Shown here piece after piece: positions 51,425 to 63,743 of a stretch of DNA of 64,000 nucleotides. The stretch is from Casuarina equisetifolia (lineage: Eukaryota; Streptophyta; Magnoliopsida; Fagales; Casuarinaceae). The position numbers were made by a program, and so were the translations under genes. The stretch is taken from the NCBI GenBank assembly GCA_028551475.1, contig CM052356.1, positions 8,459,884 to 8,523,883 of the forward strand. Direction: 5' to 3'. Position 1 is the first letter of the stretch, and each line of letters begins with the position of its first letter. The notes under the pieces are model-generated. The model saw only the letters and a list, made by a program, of their open reading frames with translations, did not search any database and had not been told where the DNA came from.

Positions 51425-53240
51425 TTCAAAATGATTCTGCCACTTTTAATGTTTTTACTGCTATGAAACATCCATCTGATGATAGTTCTTGTTTTAGGGT
51501 TGAGACAATTAATAAGTTTGTGAATAAGATCTTTCAGGAAAAAGCTTTTAAGGATCCACTTGAAGCATGCTTGGTTCACCCAAAGAATGAGGAAATTGAA
51601 AGCGAAGAGATACAGGAGTATGCCAATCTCATGGAAGCAAATCCACCATATTCACAGCAAAAGGCAATAAAGTTTGAGGAGTTGGGACAACACATGACAA
51701 AACCTAAGTCATCAATTGAAGAGCCCCCAACTCTTGAACTCAAGCCCTTACCTTTTCATTTGAAATATGTTTATTTAGATAAAGTTTCTACTTTGCCAAT
51801 AATCATATCTTCTTCTTTGACAGAATCAATGGAAGAGAAATTACTTCAGGTGTTGAAAGAGCATAAAGGAGCAATTGGATGGAAAATAGCTGACATCAAG
51901 GGAATTAGTCCTTCACTTTGCATGCACAAGATTTTGATGGAAGAACAGTACAAAGCTACTATTCAACCTCAGAGGCGATTGAATCCAAAGATGCAAGAAG
52001 TGGTGAAGGATGAGGTAATCAAGTTGCTTGATGCAGGGATCATTTATCCTATCTCAGACAGTCCCTAGGTAAGTCCAGTGCAAGTTGTGCCAAAGAAGGG
52101 AGGTATGACTATTCAAAGAAATGACAATAATGAATTGATTCCAACTAGGACAGTTATTGGATGGCATGTGTGTATAGATTATAGAAAACTAAATGATGCC
52201 ACTAGAAAAGATCATTTCCTTTTACCATTTATTTATCAAATGTTAGAAAGGCTTGTAGGACATGAATTTTATTGCTTTCTTGATGGGTATTCAAGGTATA
52301 ATCACTTTCATTTGTCCTTATGGTACCTTTGTTTTTAGAATAATGCCCTTTGGTCTTTGTAATGCACCAGCCACTTTTCAGAGATGCATGATGGCCATTT
52401 TTTCTAATATGGTTGAAAAATTCATTGAGATTTTCATGGATGATTTTTCTATATTTGGTTCATCATTTGACATTTGTTTAGATAATTTAGCAAGTGTCTT
52501 ACAAAGGTGTGAGGAGACTAACCTTGTTTTGAATTGGGAGAAGTGTCATTTTATGGTGCAGGAAGGAATGGTGCTTGGGCATAAGATATCTAAAAAAGGA
52601 TTAGAGGTTGATCGAGCTAAAGTGGAGGTCATTGCAAAACTGCCCCCACCAACATCAGTGAAACTTGTTAGAGGCTTTTTAGGGCATGCAGGATTCTATA
52701 GGCGATTCATAAAAGATTTTTCTAAAATCGCTAGACCTCTTTCAAGTTTGTTGGTTAAAGATGTGAAATATAACTTTTCTTATGAATGCTTGCAGGCTTT
52801 TAACACTTTAAAGGAAAAGTTAATATCAGCACCAATCATGGCAGCACCAGAATGGGACTGACCTTTTGAGCTAATGTGTTATGCTAGTGATTTTGCAGTA
52901 GGAGATGTTTTGGGACAACAGAAGAATGGAGTTTTTCAGACCATTTACTATGCCAGTTGAACCTTGTCATGTGCACAATTGAATTATTCAACAACAGAAA
53001 AAGAACTTTTGGCAGTAGTATTTGCTTTTGATAAATTTCATTCTTATCTAATTAGTTCCAAAGTTATTGTTTATTCTGACCATTCTGCTCTCAAGCATCT
53101 ACTTGAAAAGAAAGAATCAAAACCTAGGTTAATAAGGTGGATTCTCTTGCTACAAGAGTTCGATTTGGAGATCAAGGATAAGAAAGGGACCGAAAATCTA
53201 GTTACAGATCATTTATCCAAAATTCCCAATCTAAAGGAAG
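51425..53240 (+). pseudogene. Athila-type reverse transcriptase and RNase H
   Basis: Reverse transcriptase motifs include VVPKKGG near 52084, VCIDYRKLN, MPFGLCNAPATFQRCM near 52346 and the active-site FMDDF near 52435. Between DGYSRYN and TFICPYG roughly a dozen family residues and the frame are lost. RNase H (YASDFAVGDVLG near 52880, where the family has DASD, then [11 protein letters not shown]) has stops at 52859 and near 52960. A further stop is at about 52066. Confidence 0.85.
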
Positions 53241-53915
53241 AAGATCAACCGATTATGAAAGAATTTCCCGACGAAAACATTTTTGCGCTCCAATCCATCC
53301 AAATTCTCTGGTATGCTGATTTTGTCAATTATTTGGTAAGTAATGTTCTTCCTCCTAAAATGTCATATCAACAAAGAAAAAAATTCTTTTCTGACCTCAA
53401 ACATTATTTTTGGGAAGAGCCTTTCTTGTTTAAAGTATGTGTAGACCAGGTTATAAGGAGATGTGTTCCTGAGGAAGAGATGGCTAGTATCCTACACCAT
53501 TGTCATGCTAGAGAAGCTGGTGGTCATTTTGGTGCCACCAGAACTACAGCTAAGTCTGCAAGTGAAACTCGATTGTTACAGCTGAATGAATTGCGGGAAT
53601 TACGAGATGAGACCTACAAAAATGTCAAACTATACAAGGAGCGAACAAAAAGATGGCATGACAAACACATATTAAGAATAGAGTTTGTGGTTGGCTAAAA
53701 AGTATTACTTTATCACTCTCGTCTTAAATTGTTTCCAGGTAAATTGCGGTCTCGATGGTCTGACCCTTTCATAGTCACTAAGGTATTCCCATATGGAGCA
53801 ATAGAAGTTGCAAATGACACCCAAGGCACGTTTAAGGTGAATGGTCAGCGTTTGAAGCCCTACTTTGAGGGAGTCAATATGCAGAAGACTACCATTGACC
53901 TTCTTCCTCCTTGAG
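53240..53915 (+). pseudogene. Athila-type integrase remnant lacking the catalytic core
   Basis: The zinc-binding [20 protein letters not shown] at about 53498-53557 is joined almost directly to the C-terminal [20 protein letters not shown] and [11 protein letters not shown]. The family normally has over 200 residues with the DDE triad between them. The C-terminal domain ends [11 protein letters not shown] near 53865. Confidence 0.85.
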
Positions 53916-55521
53916 TAGCAACATTGAAGATAGTTTGGCTGAAAACTATAAAGCAAGCGCTTCTTGGGAGGCAACCCAAACATTTTATTGGTTCTTTTGT
54001 TGAAAATTTTGTCACCACCATCTCCTCAAAGCTTTCTATGGCTATCACCTACAATCAAGGGAGTTTTCTCATTCCTATTTTACCTTTATTTTTACTTTAT
54101 TTCTTTTTACATTGAGGACAATGCTCCATTCAAGTTTGGGGGTGGGAAAATAAATCTTTTCTTGCTAAATCTAATTGAATTTTTCTCATGTCATGATTAA
54201 ACCCTTTGTTTTGAATTCTTAATGATTCTTAGGAAGATGTAGATTCTGTTCAAACCTACAATTGTGATGTGAGTTAAGTGTGATTTTGATTATGTTGATC
54301 CATTTATTAAACACTAAAAGTCCTTCATTTTTGAAATTGTGTGTATTTCTAGAGAACATTCATGTGAAGTATGTGATTTTCTTAGATCTCACCCGGATCT
54401 TAGAATTTGCTTGATTTCCTCTTGAGGCGAAATCCTAAGCTGCATCTAATTGAGAAAATGATTTAGGCCATTCTTTGGATTGTTTGAGCCTTTCAAGCCA
54501 ACCCTATTTATTTATCCCCAGTCACCCCGCTGAGCCTTGATTTATATCCATTTTTTTATTTTGACACCCACATATATATACCTTTGAGCCTTTGATAAAT
54601 TATCTTTTCGTCCCGCACCCTTGAACATGTTGATTTTTAGGATATAAGTCTATTTGAGTGAAAGAGAAGTCGAGGGGAAGGATGTTATATGGGAAGGATA
54701 TTAATTGCAATGATTATGTAGCATAATATGTTGCTTTTGTGAATGCAAAAAAAAAAGGAAATGCAACATTTGTCTAAGAATGGAATTCTCTTATTGCTTA
54801 TTGTCAAATTCAAGCCACTCAAGGTTTAGAAATTGGCTTTTGCATAGTAGTTGGATGTCATCAACAAGATAAGATTATAATAGTTACATTTCTAGTCCTA
54901 CTACTTGCTTTATTATTGCAAGCATGATTGTGACTTTTGTGAGTGTCGAAATCCAAGTGAAATCAAGTATTTTTAGGAAGAAATAAATGAGAGAAGTGGT
55001 GATAGAAAGATCATTTGCAAAAAAAAAAAAAAAAGAAAGCAAAGAAAGGAAGTGACAAAAGCTCAAATTAGATCCTAGAAAGCAATGTGTTCATGGGTGA
55101 ATTTAGCCTAAATGACTTTCATCTTACCCCTAGCCCAGCCTTACATTACAAGCTTATAAAAGTCTTATTGATTCTTGGTTAGATGATTGGCCTACATTAG
55201 TGGAGAGAGGAATGAAAAGCAAACCTATGAGGTTTGGTTAAAGATTTTGAGAGATTGCATATTAATGTGGATTTATTTAGAGTGCATATAGTTGAAAAGA
55301 TAAAGACTCACACTCACACTCACACATACGAACATGGTCAACATAGTTAAGAGTCTATCTTATCTTATGAACAATTGTTGTGTTTGGATGAAAGCTATAT
55401 TTTTTCTTTGAATTGTTAAGTTGAGCAATTTTAAGTGAATTTCAAGAAAGGGTTTTGTTTGAAACATTTATTATCTCTTACTTTTGCTCGAGGACTAGCA
55501 AAATGTCAAGTTTAGGGGTCT
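53916..55521 (+). other. Non-coding 3' region of the Athila-type element with two polypurine tracts
   Basis: After pol, TTGAGGACAATGCTCC leads into an internal polypurine-like AAGTTTGGGGGTGGG at 54132-54146, common in this lineage. A further 1.35 kb without a convincing env-like frame follows, and then the tract next to the 3' LTR. Confidence 0.75.
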
Positions 55522-56927
55522 TGATAACTCTATTTTTATAGAGTTATTTTGACTATTTTAGAATATAAATAATACAAGTTTTATAAGATAATATTTAAAT
55601 TTTGATATATTTATGTAAATTGGTGTTATTTATGCAGCAAACCCCAAAAGAGCAAAAGAAATAAAGGAAGAGAAAGTTACAAAAAGGCACGTGAAGAAGA
55701 CAAGGAAAGAAAAAGAAGTCAAAAGAAGAAAAGATGAGGCGATGTGTAACGTAGCAAAAGAGGAGGAAAAGGACAAAAAAGGACAAGAAAGGAAATAAAG
55801 GAAAAGGGGCAAAAAAGTGAATTACTAAGGGAGAATCTTAGGGCATGCGTCCCAAGATAGCATAAAAAGGCAAAGGAACGTGAATTAAAAAGGGAGAAGG
55901 CGCCGCACAAGAGAGAAGAGAGAGAAAAGAAGAAGAAGCCACGTGTTGCCGTCGAAACCAATCAAGGGAGAGAGAAAAAGTGAGAGAAGAAAGAGAAAAC
56001 CAAGAAAGAAAAAGAGAAATATAGGTGCGAAAGCTTCCCTCTACTTCTTATCATTCTTGAATTGTAGGAATTATGTAAAGAATTCTTAAAGAAAAGACAC
56101 TGTGGTGACAACTTTCCTGTTTTTTTATTTAAGATGTTTTGCTTAATTTCTACTATTGCTTTGGTTTGTTATTTTATTATGTTCTAAACTTCTTTTGTTA
56201 GAGCGAAGATGTAGCCTAACTATGATGATGTGAATTTTATAAGTTTTTATGTTTTGCAAGATATTTTATTTATGTGAGTTATATATTATTATACTTAATG
56301 CTTTTAAATGATTAGCCACCACTTGAATGATTTGATGTGCATATTTGAGACTGAGAGGTAATAATATGCAATTGCTTCTTATAATATATAACCATGAATT
56401 AAATGTGGATAGACATATACCATGTTATTTGTGTGGCTTTCGGTGATAAGATGATCGAAAGATTTATTGTAAACCAGGAATATTCACAAATCCTAATGCA
56501 TTTGGTTTGTTTCAATTCACATATAGAGATATAGTGAATTAATGAACTAAATAGGTTTACTATACCTAGACATAGGATAGTAAATAAATTAGAAAGTTCC
56601 GCCATCATATGGGTAATATCATTCTTGTAGGCATAAACTATGAAAATTCATATCTAGTAGTTATGGTGAAATCGGAAGCTCTAACATGTTTCTCATCTTG
56701 ATTTTTCTTACTTGGATTCAATTTTAATTAGTCTTGAGTTTTCGTTTTGAAAGTTTTAAATTTTAATTCATCATCAACAATATTTTGATTTGCTAGATAA
56801 ATTTTAGGATTAATTCATCATTAATACTTAATTAGTTTAGTATTCACCAATCTTCGTGGGGCGATACTTTTCTTATCATTATATTACTTGTTCGACATGT
56901 TCACTTGCATTTAAAATTCACTGAACA
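55522..56927 (+). repeat. 3' LTR of the Athila-type element
   Basis: Starts TGATAACTC and ends CTGAACA. Two 1-bp indels explain its 2-base length difference from the 5' LTR. Confidence 0.93.
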
Positions 56928-56932
56928 CTTCC

Positions 56933-57352
56933 TTCCATATGTTGTTGAGTTAGAAAAGTAGGTCAAACTCTCGAGTTTCTATTTTTTGGGCAAAATAGTT
57001 GGCTAATTTGTCCAAGACTTAAGCTAATGTTTTAAGCTTAAAGATGAGGCCTAGGGCTTTTTTCGATTAAGTGCTTATGATTCAAGATTTGACTAGCGCA
57101 TCACTTTGTAACTACACATCAAAATTAGGATTTAGTGTTTGCCCTTTTCCTCCAATAGTTGGACTTGGCTTTGGAATGTCATTTGTAACAAAGCTAATAA
57201 CTTTTTGAGTTTGAATGAGAGTTTTTTATTTAAATCATCTAGGAAAGATATTTTCATTCTATAAGTTTAATGGGAATGAAGTTACTCACAATCATTAAGT
57301 AATGAAACAGGTAGGCATTATTCTTATGAGCCATAATGTTATGTTAGCTCTA
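56933..57352 (-). pseudogene. Minus-strand copia 5' internal remnant
   Basis: It continues the copia sequence interrupted at 47896. At its right edge the minus strand reads TAGCATTAGAGCT, resembling a decayed tRNA-Met primer site next to the LTR. A gag origin is inferred from position more than from protein match. Confidence 0.5.
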
Positions 57353-58143
57353 ATGCTAACAAGAAAAATAGTAATAAAAAATAACGCACAAATTGAGATA
57401 GGCTTTATTTAATTACTTATGACAAAATGGCTCAAGGCTTTTCCAATGAGAAAATCAGACACATGGCTAGCATATCTATATAAATATATAGCATGTAGCC
57501 TCTACACATAATATAATAAAATACCATCTTTAAGTTATATGACCATGAAGAAATAAAATTTTCTTTGGACAACTAGTCAATTTCTGCTTATTCTTCATGG
57601 TTGGTTTTTCTTTTTCACAATTTTCCATTTGATGTTCCACTTACCTAAGACTTTTTAGTGTTATCAGTCCAAATTGTACTATAATTTTCTTTCTTAATTC
57701 ATAGGTGAGTGGTAGTGGTGCACTAACCTTGAATATCCCTTAGACTAATATCTTTCCTAAAGAATATAACCTAAATTTCTTAAAGGCTTACTTGTCTCCT
57801 ACCAATAGTCCTTGTTAATTTGCGAATCCTTCCAAGCTAAGTTGCTTATGGTCATGATGTGATGCATGTAGAGAATTGTTGTTAGCTCCACATTCATAAA
57901 AGATTTGTTACTTAGTTTTACATTAATAACAGGTTGTGGGAGAGATTCTAGCAATAGCCTTAGTACATGTTCTCCTTTCTCCTTAATGTCTCTCATTTCG
58001 CCTTAATGTCTTGCTTTTATACTTCTACCTCCTCAATTGATAGCCTTACTACTTCAACATTGCCTTGAAAAATCGATGGTGTAACACTAATTTTGTCTTA
58101 AAGTTTTTCAAACTTACATTTCAATAAAGGCTTTTTGAACATG
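57353..58143 (-). mobile_element. Copia LTR and RNase H tail, right copy
   Basis: Second copy of the repeat at 45990-46690, same orientation. Its right end passes into a fuller RNase H domain, so on the minus strand it is the 3' end of one copia unit and also the 5' LTR of the next. Confidence 0.65.
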
Positions 58144-59690
58144 TTAGCAAGCTATTGTCAAAATGGCACAAAGGTGGTTATTATTGTGCCTTGAGCAACT
58201 TTCTCACATGCAAAGTGTACATCAACCTTCAAATTTTTAGTTCAATTGTGTTGCATCGGGATTGCTAACATTTGTAGTGTAGGAAGATTATCACAAAACA
58301 TATGCACAGGAGTAAATTGACTTATCCTTAAAACATTAGTATGTTTAGTAGCTATAGTGCCTTGCAATGCCTTTGACCAATGCTCTATATTTGGTTTTGG
58401 CTAAGGAATGTGAAACAAAAGATTATTTCTTTAAGGATCATGAGATAAGACTAGCGCCCATTTACATGAGATACACGATAGTTGACTTTCTAATTTATTA
58501 CATTGACTAAAGTCAACATCTATAAATCCATACATTGCGGTGGGACTTTGGCACAAATATTGTAAGCCATAGTTGAAGGTTCCTTAAAGGTACCTCAAAA
58601 TGCATTTAAGCTTGTAAAAATCCTTAATTGTTGGAGAATTTATTTGCTAACAAAGCTTATTTATAGCTTGGCTTATCTTTAGATGTGTGTGAGATAAGTA
58701 GTGTAAAGATCCAAGTATACTGCAAAAGATAGTTGTCTGTGAAAGGAGCTAATCTTTGTTCAATAGATTTAGTCTCTTTACTACCACTAAAGTAGATAAG
58801 GGTCTGCATAAAGCCATTTCAATCCATTAAAGGACATCCAATGTATATTGGTGCTATGAGATAAAAAGGCTAACATCATTGTATTCAACAAGCAATACAA
58901 GAAAATAATGCAAATGGCCTAGATCCTTAACTAGACATACATCACCAAGTTCATTAGCAAAGGATTCAATAAGATTAGTGGAACACTTAGTAACTATCAA
59001 GTCATCTATGTATAACAAAACCTAAAGTTGTGCTACTCCATTTTGAGACATAAACAAGGATAGATCAAAAGAGTAGTAGCTAAACTCTTGTTCCAACAAA
59101 AAGGATGAAAGTCTCCCCAACCATGCTTTAGGTGACTATTTCAACTTGTATAAAACACGGTGTAAGTAACAATAGGGTTTGGATACCTTGGATCAACAAA
59201 ACCACCTACTTGTTCCATAGACACCAATTAAGTCAAGAAATTGTTAAAATAAAAAGTATTTTCAATATCTTACTACTTTATAGGCCATCCGTGTACAACT
59301 ACTAAAGAAAAGATTAACCTCATTATTATTAGATGCACAACCAAGTTGTAAGTCTTTAAAAAGGTCACTCCTATTTCTTAATGGTAGCCTTCAGTCAGTC
59401 CAAAGTACAATGTTCATTGTAGGTAGTCATGGAACCAAATTCTTCTAAGTTGTTCATTGTGGAATGTGACACAAGATTTACCTAAATTAGGGTAATTATA
59501 TTATAAGAACAAGGGTCAGTAACCTTTTTCAATCTATCTTTACAAGGTAAGAATGTCTTCTTATCCACATATGATAAGAAAATGCTAGCCTTAATATTGG
59601 TTATACAAAAGTGGTAGCAATATTTGCTACAAAAGTAGTTAAAAGTGACCAAAAAGAGTTTATGGTATTTTTAAGAACAAAGGCTCACTA
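58144..59690 (-). pseudogene. Minus-strand copia reverse transcriptase and RNase H remnant
   Basis: The minus strand reads the polymerase motif LLYIDDL near 59000, PVHMFCDNLPTLQMLAIP near 58290 and HFACEKVAQGTIITTFVP near 58180, matching copia RT-RNase H order. Stops are frequent. It is truncated at the right by the Ty3-gypsy LTR at 59696. Confidence 0.75.
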
Positions 59691-59695
59691 TAACA

Positions 59696-60143
59696 TACTA
59701 TTTTGATATGGTTAAGCTAAATGTGTGGAGTGTAGTTATGTGCAATGTAGTTGCTTTGGATGATATGGGCTTAAGGATCATAGATTGGTCAGATTTTTTA
59801 GGCTAGCCTATGCTAATGTGGTACTAAGTAGTTTATTGTAAAACTATTGTAAAGGTGTGTAAGTCACATGCCTATGATCTAGAGATATCCAAAATATTTT
59901 GTTTTGTATTAAGTTTTTATTTGTCATGAATGGAAGTTTCAAGAAGTTAATGCAAAAATTTTGAATAGGTCTTAGTGTCTTTTAGATGCATAAGGTTTAC
60001 AATATCCCTTAAATGTTGAACTAAACTTGTTATTCCAAAATGGATAGGAACAAAACATAAAAGCAAAAAATCAATCTTTTACTTGATTAGTTAATACAAC
60101 CTAAACATCTAATTTCTATAGACTTAGAAAACAATCTTGCCAA
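59696..60143 (+). repeat. 5' LTR of the second Ty3-gypsy element
   Basis: It aligns with 63744-64000: shared blocks include GTGGAGTGTAGTTATGTG-like sequence, TTTTTTAGGCTAGCCTATG and GTATTAAGTTTTTATTTGT. Divergence is clearly greater than for the Athila-type LTRs, so this insertion is older. Confidence 0.85.
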
Positions 60144-61984
60144 GTTGGTATAAGAGTCAACATGGCCAAACCAAGCTATAAGAGCCTATAAGCATAAATG
60201 AATTGAAGGTTTAAAAAAATGTTAGAAATGATTCAATAGATGTTCTAGGCAATAAATGGAAAAATTGGTCAAAATCATACCTAAGGATGAGTCAAAAGCA
60301 TCAAGGTGGGGTGAAAAAGAAAAAATGACACAGACGAAGGAAAAAAGGGACGAAGAAAACACAAGAAAGAAGCAAAACTAAAGGACGATGGGAGACAATG
60401 CAAACAAACAGTGGCAACCACAAGTCATGCTACTTGATTTTCCATGATTTGCCATTGGAGATAATCGACTAGGTTTATAAGCCAAAAAGGTTCTCCAACT
60501 ATCACAAGATGCTAAAATGGGAAAAAGGTAGATCTAAGACACATCTTAGCACCTTAGAGCAGATGCACACCTCTAGTTTGAGTTGTTATAGAAAAAAACT
60601 AGTGAAGAAGGTGTGTCTTAGCCAATTCAAAAGGTGGAGGTGACAAATAGGTATAAAACTAAGTAGAATTATAAATCACATTTAATGCTACTTAACGTAT
60701 AGATAAGCAATGTGCAAGATTACATGGGCAAATTGAATGGGCTTTTTTACAAATGGGTCAAATGTCAAATGAATGAAGGGTAAGTTATTTTTTAAATGGC
60801 TTTAAGGAAAATTTAAAGGTTAAGGCTAGTTCTAGAAGCCTTGTGAATTTAAAAGAAGTTATAGATTTAGCCTACACATTTAAAGATAGGGTATCTAGCG
60901 TTGTGTGAAAAAATAATGTAATGGGTATAAGAGAAGACAAATGGCAATGGTAAAGGAAAAATTTGCCTTAAGAGGTCTCCCTATTTAAATATTAACCCTC
61001 AAGGAGGTAACAGAGAAAAAAGAAAAGTGCATCTATTTTAATTGTGATAAGCCATTTTTATTCAGGTCATATGTGTAAAAAGAAATTATGGGTGCTATTT
61101 AGTAAGAATGAAGAAAATGAGGTAGGTAATGGAGAAGTCCAAAAGGTGGTAGAGAAAGATGAGGGAATCATAGAGATTATAACAAGGATCATCTTACAAT
61201 ATATGGTTCGGTGACCTCGAAAACAATGAAATTGGAAGGAGAACTAGGAAATAAAAGAATAAGGCCATAATATTTGTAAATATTGGGAATAATTATAATT
61301 TTTTAAATAGTTCATTATCTAAGAGTTAAGGGTTGGCTCCTAGTGTAACTAAGAAAATGCAAGTAACAATGGCAAATGGTGGGACTTTAAGGAGTGAGAG
61401 AATGTGCCAGAATATATCAATAGTGATTTAAGGTGCCAAAATATGGATGGATTTCTTCTTGCTAGAGTTATAAGGCATTTCACTAGTATTAAGGGCTCAA
61501 TGATTATACACATTTGGGCCTAATATTATGGAAATTCAAGTTGTTAAATGTGATCTTTAAAGTGGGATTCAAGGAAATGACATTACAAGTTAGAAGGTGT
61601 AACCACGAATTGTAAAAGAGTTGTAATTTATTAAAGAAGTAAGAAAAGAAGACCAAAAGTTACTAATGCACATATGGAAGGCAAAAGATAAGATAGAGGA
61701 TGACAAGGGTACCTTCAACAAGCAACCAAAAGTTAGTAAATAAAAAAAATTCATGCTATATTACAAAATGATTCAAATGTATTCAATGAGCTCTCAAGAC
61801 TACCATCAAATAGAAATTACAATCATCATATTCCTATAAAAGAGGGGAGTGAGTTGGTGGCTTTTAAACCATATCAATACCTTAATTTTCAAGAGAATGA
61901 GGAAAAAAAATGGTGAAATAAATGCTAGAGATAGGGATAATCCATATAAGTTCGAGTTTGTATTCTTAGTTAGTGTTATTGGTG

Positions 61985-62950
61985 AGAAAAAAAAATAGAA
62001 CTTAAAGGCTTTGTGTTGACTACCAAGCCTTTAATAAATCGACCATTAAGGATAGATTTTTTATTTCTTTAATTGAAAAGCTAATTAATAAACTTCATAG
62101 GACCTAATACTTCATGAAGTTGGATTTGAGATCATGATTTCATCAAGTGAGAATGTAACTAGAAAATGTATATAAGATAGTGTTTCAGATGTACCAATGA
62201 CATTACAAGTTCTTGGTTATGCCGTTTAGGCTTACCAATGTCTTGTTGAGCTTTTAAGCATTAATGAACAAGGTGTTATAGAAGTTTCTAAGGAAATTTA
62301 TACTTGTGTTTTTCAACAATAGTCTAATATATAGTGTAGGTTGGGACCAACATCTAGTTTATATAAAAATGATATTTGTTACATTAAAGGAACTACAATT
62401 ATATGTGAAGAAAAACAATTGTGGCTTCAAAACCCATAGGGTAAGATACTTGGGGCATATTATAGAGTCTTCGAAGGTTTCAATGGACCTTGAAAAAGTC
62501 TTAAACATGTTATCTTGCCCAAAACTAAAACACATTACATGTCTATATGAATTTCTAGACCTCACAGGATACTATAGGAGGTTCACTCATAGATATTGTC
62601 ATATAAGCACTTCTTTCACCAATTTACTGTAGAAGAACATTTTCAAATGGAGAGATAAAATGGATATAACATTTTAGTAGTTAAAGCAAGCAATGGTATA
62701 GGTTTTAGCATTACCAAACTAGACTTTCATTCAAGACTTTGTAGTAGAATGCAATGCATCAAGCAAAGGTGCGGAGTGGTGTTTTTGAAGGGTCGTCCTA
62801 TTGCCTATTTTAGTAAAGTTTTAAAAAGGAAGAATGAGTTGTTATTAACTTATGAAAATGAATTATTGGTAGTGGTTATAGTAGTAAACAAGTGGAAATC
62901 ATATTTACATGAACATAAGTTCATTGTAAGGATAGGTAGGAAAGTTTGAA
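61985..62950 (+). pseudogene. Second Ty3-gypsy reverse transcriptase and RNase H
   Basis: Shifted frames read LCVDYQAFNK-like sequence near 62013, YFMKLDLRS near 62109, VRYLGHIIESSKVSMDLEKV near 62440 and FLDLTGYYRRF near 62555. RNase H shows KGRPIAYFSKVLKRKN and LTYENELLVVVIVVNKW at 62790-62895. The catalytic YxDD box is not recognisable. Confidence 0.8.
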
Positions 62951-63399
62951 GCATTTATAAAGCCTAGAAAAATGTAAATTCGGTGCAACAAAGGTGGTTG
63001 ACCAAGCTAATGGAATATAATTTTATCATAGACTATCACCTTTGGGAAGGAAAATAAGACAGTTGATGCACTTTTTAAAAGAAAGGAAGGCTAAAAGAAA
63101 AAGTAAATATAACAATGGATGTGAGTAGACAAATTATAGAGAAATTTAAGTAGGTAAATTTATTATCTTATTCTACTCCTATTCCCTTATGGTTGGATGT
63201 TATAAAAGAGGAAGTAGAAAAGGGCCTTGAATTGCAAGCTAAATGGAAAGACATAATTAATGGGAGAGAATGAGAGAAATGGAGGAAGCACATGATGCTA
63301 CTCATGAAAGTGCATACCTTTGCCTTTACATAGAACAAAATGAAAAAAGATGTGATGAAGTTGATTAATGAATGCTAAAATCATTAATAAAATAAAGTT

Positions 63400-63700
63400 T
63401 CCAATGAAAAGCTAACAGTTTTGCTACAACTAATGCTACTACCACAAAAATTTAGATAGAGGTGTTTATGGATGTTGAAAAAGGGTTGCCTAGTGTAAAA
63501 AGCAAGACTGTTATTTTGGTAATAATGGATAGGCTATCTAAAATGGCTCATTTCCTATCATTGGCATACCCATACATAATGTAAAGTGTGGTAGAAGCTT
63601 TCTTTCAAGGTATAGAGTAGATTTTGGTAAAAGGAATGTCATCATTTGAAGCCATTCGAAAGAGTTTGGATTAAAAGAAGCTTCAATATCCTAAATGTGA
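63400..63700 (+). pseudogene. Second Ty3-gypsy integrase fragment
   Basis: The frame reads VILVIMDRLSKMAHFLSLAY near 63513, the Ty3-gypsy integrase core, then VEAFFQG. It ends about 50 bases before the 3' LTR, so most of the core and the C-terminal domain are deleted. Confidence 0.8.
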
Positions 63701-63743
63701 CCTTAAAGGCATGTCTTTCATTAAAACAGAGGGAGTTGTAAAA

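Larger units (their letters stand above)
47897..56927 (+). mobile_element. Athila-type Ty3-gypsy retrotransposon, defective
   Basis: The element is 9031 bp with LTRs of 1404 and 1406 bp and a CTTCC target duplication. The primer site at 49307-49324 matches the 3' end of plant tRNA-Asp, as in the Athila lineage. Gag, protease, reverse transcriptase and RNase H follow in plus orientation. A polypurine tract (AAGTTTAGGGGTC) lies at 55508-55520. A hand comparison of the LTRs gave about 35 differences (~97.5% identity), so insertion was fairly recent. Nonsense codons, a 1-bp deletion, a reverse-transcriptase deletion and loss of the integrase core make it non-autonomous. Confidence 0.93.
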
